64,000 nt of DNA from Mesodorylaimus sp. YZB2_4 (Eukaryota; Nematoda; Enoplea; Dorylaimida; Dorylaimidae), in assembly GCA_030248295.1 (NCBI GenBank), contig JASANH010001438.1, forward strand, positions 434,001-498,000, read 5' to 3'. The notes under the pieces were generated by a model. The model had not been told where the DNA came from and searched no databases. It saw nothing but the letters and a program-made list of their open reading frames with translations. The translations under genes were made by a program, and so were the position numbers. Positions 60,020 through 64,000 of this stretch are shown here, one piece after another. How positions within the stretch are numbered: the first letter of the stretch is position 1; each line of letters begins with the position of its first letter.

Positions 60020-62408
60020 ATGCAACCGTATCAAGACACGTTCCTAGTCACATTGGTCATTTTGGCCGCACTCCCTTGGTTTTCGCCTTGTCATTGTAAG
60101 TACAGTACAGCAGGGCTGGTAGCTATATATAACGTTTGTTGTGATTTTTGTGGATCTTGCGTACCTTCTCAACTACAGTGCAACTACATTTCAGGCCGCA
60201 CCATTCATGCGAACGAGTCAGAGCTTATCGATGAAGGCGACTATTTCGACGGCGAAGACGAAGGTCCTGAGGATACGGATGGACAACGGCGCCAGCCGCT
60301 CCTGCAACGATCTCCCCAACAAGCGCAGCAATTTGCACCCTTATATAATGCTATGCTGGCTCCCACCGCTAACGTGCAACCAAATCCACTCCGGTTACCC
60401 AATGTCCTAAATCTACCGCCAGGTGCTCCAGCACGTTGGGTGCAGCCAGTCGGTAATGGCCTTCCCACTAATCCTGGCTTGGCCGTTGTACCAGCAAACC
60501 CCAACTTGCCATCTGGCGGCCAACGCTACGTTCTCATGCCTGTTACATCGCCCGAGATCAAGACTACACCTCCAACTTCCGCCATATCGACAAAACCCGC
60601 AGCTCAACAGCAGAATGCTCGGTTAGCTCCAGCTCCACCACCAGCCCCAGCCCCAGCTCCAGTTGTATCAGGAGCAGATCCAACAGTGGGCAGGCCTTGG
60701 GAACTTGTACCTGCTCCAGCTCCGTTCGGCGCCTTGCCCGGAGCTCCTTTAACCCAAAACGTTGGCCAGAGGCTGATTGTACTGCCGAGCGGCAGTAAGC
60801 CTTCGGTCAGTCTTATCCCACCTGCTGATAATTCGAAACTGCCCAGACAACAGCCGTTCTTGCAACCTTCACCATCAGTGTCAGCAATAGAAAGGCCAGT
60901 ATATCCGCAAGTGTTAACTCCAGCACCGGCACCAGCAGCCAGTCCTTCTGCCAAAGTGACTGTCCCTGCTCAACAACAAACGGCCACAGTGGTTCGGATA
61001 CAACCCACGTTTCAACCAGAACAGCCTCAGCAGGTATTGCCTAATGTCCAATTGCCCTAATGCTTCTCACGCTGTCTCTCTAGCTCTCCCTCCCCCAAGG
61101 AGCATTCAATGAAAGCGGGCAAACATCTGACGAAGACCTGGACATAAAACCAAGCAAGCCGTCTGGTATTGGAAAAGTGAGTCCAGTCCCATGCCTAACT
61201 AACACCCTCTAAAGTCAGAGTTATAGGTAGGCCGTCCAATCGGTGTACATACAACACACGGCAGATTGTTGCTAGAACCCTACTTAGAAAACTTCTGTGA
61301 CATTCGTCAGTACACAGACGACCAATTATTGTCAAAAAATCTTCAACGTGTCGAATACTTCGTGGCCAATTTGACGTGCAGTCGTTACTTTTTCGAATGC
61401 GCTATTGGGCAAACATTCTTGCTCAACTGCACCAGCAAAGACCAAGTATTCGATATCAACACCGTCAATTGCAATTTTAAGTACAATGTGAAATCATGCA
61501 ATGAATACGATCACATTTTACATTGCAGTAAGAAAACACTTTTTCGTTCAAACTTTATTCTACTTTAGTTTTTTGGTGAAAGGTATTCGGGAGGAATGCC
61601 AACAAGAGCAATTCGCCTGCTGCGCCGAGCCCCAACAATGTATTCCATATGCGAAACGATGCGATGGTATCGCCGATTGCAATGACGGTAAGGCGGTCCT
61701 GTGGACAGGGTACAATACTGTAGATCGAAAATACTCATCGTAAAGTTTTATTTTAGGGGAGGACGAGAATAACTGCCGTAAGAATATTGTTACCTAAATC
61801 GGAAATGAAAAAGTATACTGAGGTTGGATAGTTTTATTTTAGCGTCCTGCGGTGTAGACGAATTCCCATGCGTGAAAAGTGGAAAGTGTATTTCCTGGGA
61901 TAAACGATGTAACGGCATCCCCGACGAATGTTTCGATCAGACAAATCTGGACGAGCAAAATTGCGGGGGTTAGTCGAGGTTCATGTCACACATTGTCTCA
62001 ATTTGAAACAGAGCTTTCTTCTTAGGATGTCCACCAGAGAAATTCACGTGTGGTCGAGCGGACGCAGGTCAAACTGCGACCTGTATTGATGTCAGCCTAA
62101 GGTGTAACGGCATTCGGGACTGTCCACGAGGAGAAGATGAACTTAATTGCAGTAAGGGTCTTATACCTGCCATGGGCACGCATAGTGTCACTTGGAACAC
62201 GGGCCTTCATGAGACCGTGCGCGTTTCAGAATCAAAAGGCCAAAAATACTTATTGTGTGAAAATCAAAAGCAAAGCGTGTCCAAGGAGCAGTGGTGCGAC
62301 GGCTACGAGGACTGCCTTGATGGTATTTAAATTGTGACATGCACGATGGCACTCGAATATAATTCACTTTCTTTTCCAGGCTCCGACGAGAAGTACTGCG
62401 TTTATTGA
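60020..62408 (+). CDS. Secreted chitin-binding (CBM14) and LDL-receptor-A protein
   Basis: Ten exons in phase (60020-60095, 60195-61033, 61084-61176, 61227-61527, 61583-61687, 61757-61777, 61843-61968, 62026-62151, 62230-62322, 62380-62408) encode 602 residues. A signal peptide (FLVTLVILAALPWFSPC) is followed by an acidic stretch and about 270 residues rich in Pro, Gln and Ala. Next comes a peritrophin-A/CBM14 module (CSRYFFECAIGQTFLLNC, VFDINTVNC) and four LDL-A modules. These carry the calcium-site ends DCNDGEDENNC, NLDEQNC, DCPRGEDELNC and DCLDGSDEKYC. No catalytic domain follows: in arthropod chitin deacetylases this pair precedes a deacetylase, which is missing here. A matrix or cuticle-binding role is inferred. 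Exon 6 is only 21 bases. Confidence 0.88.
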
Positions 62409-63600
62409 TGATGAGTGTGCAGCATGCGTTGCTGTGCGAACCTGAAAATCTCGACCTAATGGCGTGAAATTTCTGAACGGGCACTTTTGCGTTGTACTTA
62501 TGCCTTATGCTTTGTGATGAAAACTGTTTTTGCGTGACTGGCTGAAGTGAATTCGCGTGCCATAATGTGCTATAGGTACGACTTGGTTTAGTATGACTGC
62601 CGTGGGCTCGAATAACAATCTGCTGACTATTTCGATGCCTTCTGGAGCGATTTCGTGAGTGAATCGCATGTGCGAGAACATTTGACAAATGCAGGTGTGA
62701 GAAGCAGGTATGAAGGTGTGTGCAGGTATGTAATCTGCCGTGTAAAACGGAATTTTCTATTCTGCTATAAATTCGCCTTTTCTCCATTCCCAAGCAAGAA
62801 AGAAATTACATCAGCTGAGAAAATGAAATACAGTGCTAAAGTTGTTGTATTCCATGTCTTCTGTACGGGTGTCAAGTGCAGTAATACTGTGATGCATACA
62901 GTACATGTGTAGCGAACCAGCACACCTTTGCCTGCTGACTATCCCAAGAAATTCAATCCGAATGAGGGAGGGGTGCATTGTTTTTGCTCTGATTCAGCCT
63001 CGAATTTGTATGGGCGTGAAATGAATGGAACTTGGAACTGCAATAATGTTGCCATTTATGTTCAGGAATCGGAGCAAGAAAGATGATAATCAGTGACCAT
63101 CAAGTCCACTCTCTTCCCAGACGGCTACAGGCAGCAGCGCTCCTGGCAATGATTTGCACACCAAGCACACACTGACTTCTACAGCACATAGATGATCTTT
63201 CTGGGTCAGCTTTTTTTGTCTATTGCAGTCGCACGCAAAACCAATAGCTGGTTATTATGGTACATCATTTGGCCAAGCGGAATTGCATTCCACATATGTA
63301 CATACATGACATATCAAATATGCTCAGCCTGTTTTATTGTATGCAGTGCTGTATATACTGCGCAATAAACCGCAAGTGCCTTGATCGTCGGCCCTTTATC
63401 CATTGACACCATAACGTGGTACACAGCTGCGCGTATCTAAAAACGGTAGGTACCAAGGTGTGCAATCACTAGTTCGATGCCACACGCTCATCACGCTGTG
63501 CTGTACACTGCAGTTCGGTCCATCGCTTAGTTCCGTAGGAAGTAGTCACTCATGCTTGACCAGTGCGGCTCCTACAGTCGTATCCACGCCAGTGTCAGAA
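62409..63600. other. Intergenic spacer, no gene seen
   Basis: It lies between the LDL-A protein stop and the phosphatase start. Open frames are short and without splice support. I see no distinct repeat. Confidence 0.5.
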
Positions 63601-64000
63601 ATGTGGAAATTTTGGAAAAACAAGAGCACAATCCGCTCAGGCAATGGAAAAGAAAAGCGGGCGGAAGTTCTAGACGACATGCTGGATCGACTGCTGTGCC
63701 GTTTCGGTCGTGTTCCTGTGCCGCTGAAGTTCACACTGGAAGAAGTGACCACGTTGAACGAAGCCGCGCGCGAAGTGTTTAAAAAGCAGCCCATGCTCAT
63801 CGAAACCGACTCCCCCATTAGAGTGAGTAAGGTCTTTGAAAATATCAATCAAATTAAAGCGGCCTGTTTCAGATCGTAGGGGACATTCACGGACAGTTCT
63901 ACGACCTGCTGCGATTGTTTGACTTCTGCGGCGACCCAACGAAGATAAAGTACTTGTTTTTGGGCGACTATGTGGATCGCGGTCAATTGTCCTTGGAAAC
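63601..64000 (+). CDS. Ser/Thr protein phosphatase PP1-type, N-terminal part
   Basis: A metal-dependent PPP-family phosphatase cut by the window end. Exon 1 is 63601-63822 and exon 2 starts at 63873 and continues past 64000, joined in phase 0. Visible motifs are [19 protein letters not shown] and [14 protein letters not shown], the first two PPP signature blocks with the metal-binding Asp and His. The [14 protein letters not shown] leader resembles PP1, but residues around it differ from the highly conserved PP1 catalytic subunits, so a diverged PP1-like paralogue is more likely than the canonical enzyme. The N-terminal [20 protein letters not shown] is an unusual basic extension. The third catalytic block (GNHE) lies outside the window. 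Confidence 0.88.

Overview
This is a stretch of animal (metazoan invertebrate) nuclear genome. The genes are split by GT-AG introns, most of them about 38-80 bases and a few of several hundred to 2,200 bases. I rebuilt the gene models by hand from splice sites, requiring reading phase to be kept at each junction. The gene content (laminin gamma, a complement C3-like protein with an anaphylatoxin module, a chitin-binding/LDL-receptor-A protein, TAF5) rules out fungi, plants and protists. I cannot name the phylum.

Layout. 1-3302: gene-free, repeats. 3303-8153 (+): glycogen branching enzyme, 10 exons. 8922-9658 (+): single-pass membrane protein with a Lys-Ser-rich tail. 9659-12288: no gene, one repeat copy. 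12289-15584 (-): a protein kinase joined in frame to a Deltex C-terminal domain. 15985-16672: two SINE copies. 16984-21127 (-): long-chain acyl-CoA synthetase, 9 exons. 21128-24807: no convincing gene. 24808-25494 (+): CS-domain protein, followed after only 98 bases by a TAF5-like WD40 protein (25593-27419, +). 29325-31860 (+): an overlapping-frame region and an unrecognised membrane protein. 33100-42329 (-): complete laminin gamma chain, 27 exons. 42894-43187 (-): small membrane protein. 43842-45098 (+): unrecognised intronless 418-residue protein. 46183-48632: long inverted-repeat element(s). 49749-59136 (+): C3-like complement protein, about 37 exons. 60020-62408 (+): chitin-binding plus four LDL-A modules. 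63601-64000 (+): start of a PP1-type phosphatase, cut by the window edge.

Functional picture. Three genes act outside the cell or in innate defence (laminin gamma, the C3-like protein, the chitin-binding/LDL-A protein). Two are metabolic (branching enzyme, acyl-CoA synthetase). The others are regulatory. Nothing suggests co-regulation except the very tight CS/TAF5 pair. The most unusual items are the kinase-Deltex fusion, which has no RING finger in between, and the C3-like protein, which keeps the full domain order but lacks the thioester motif.
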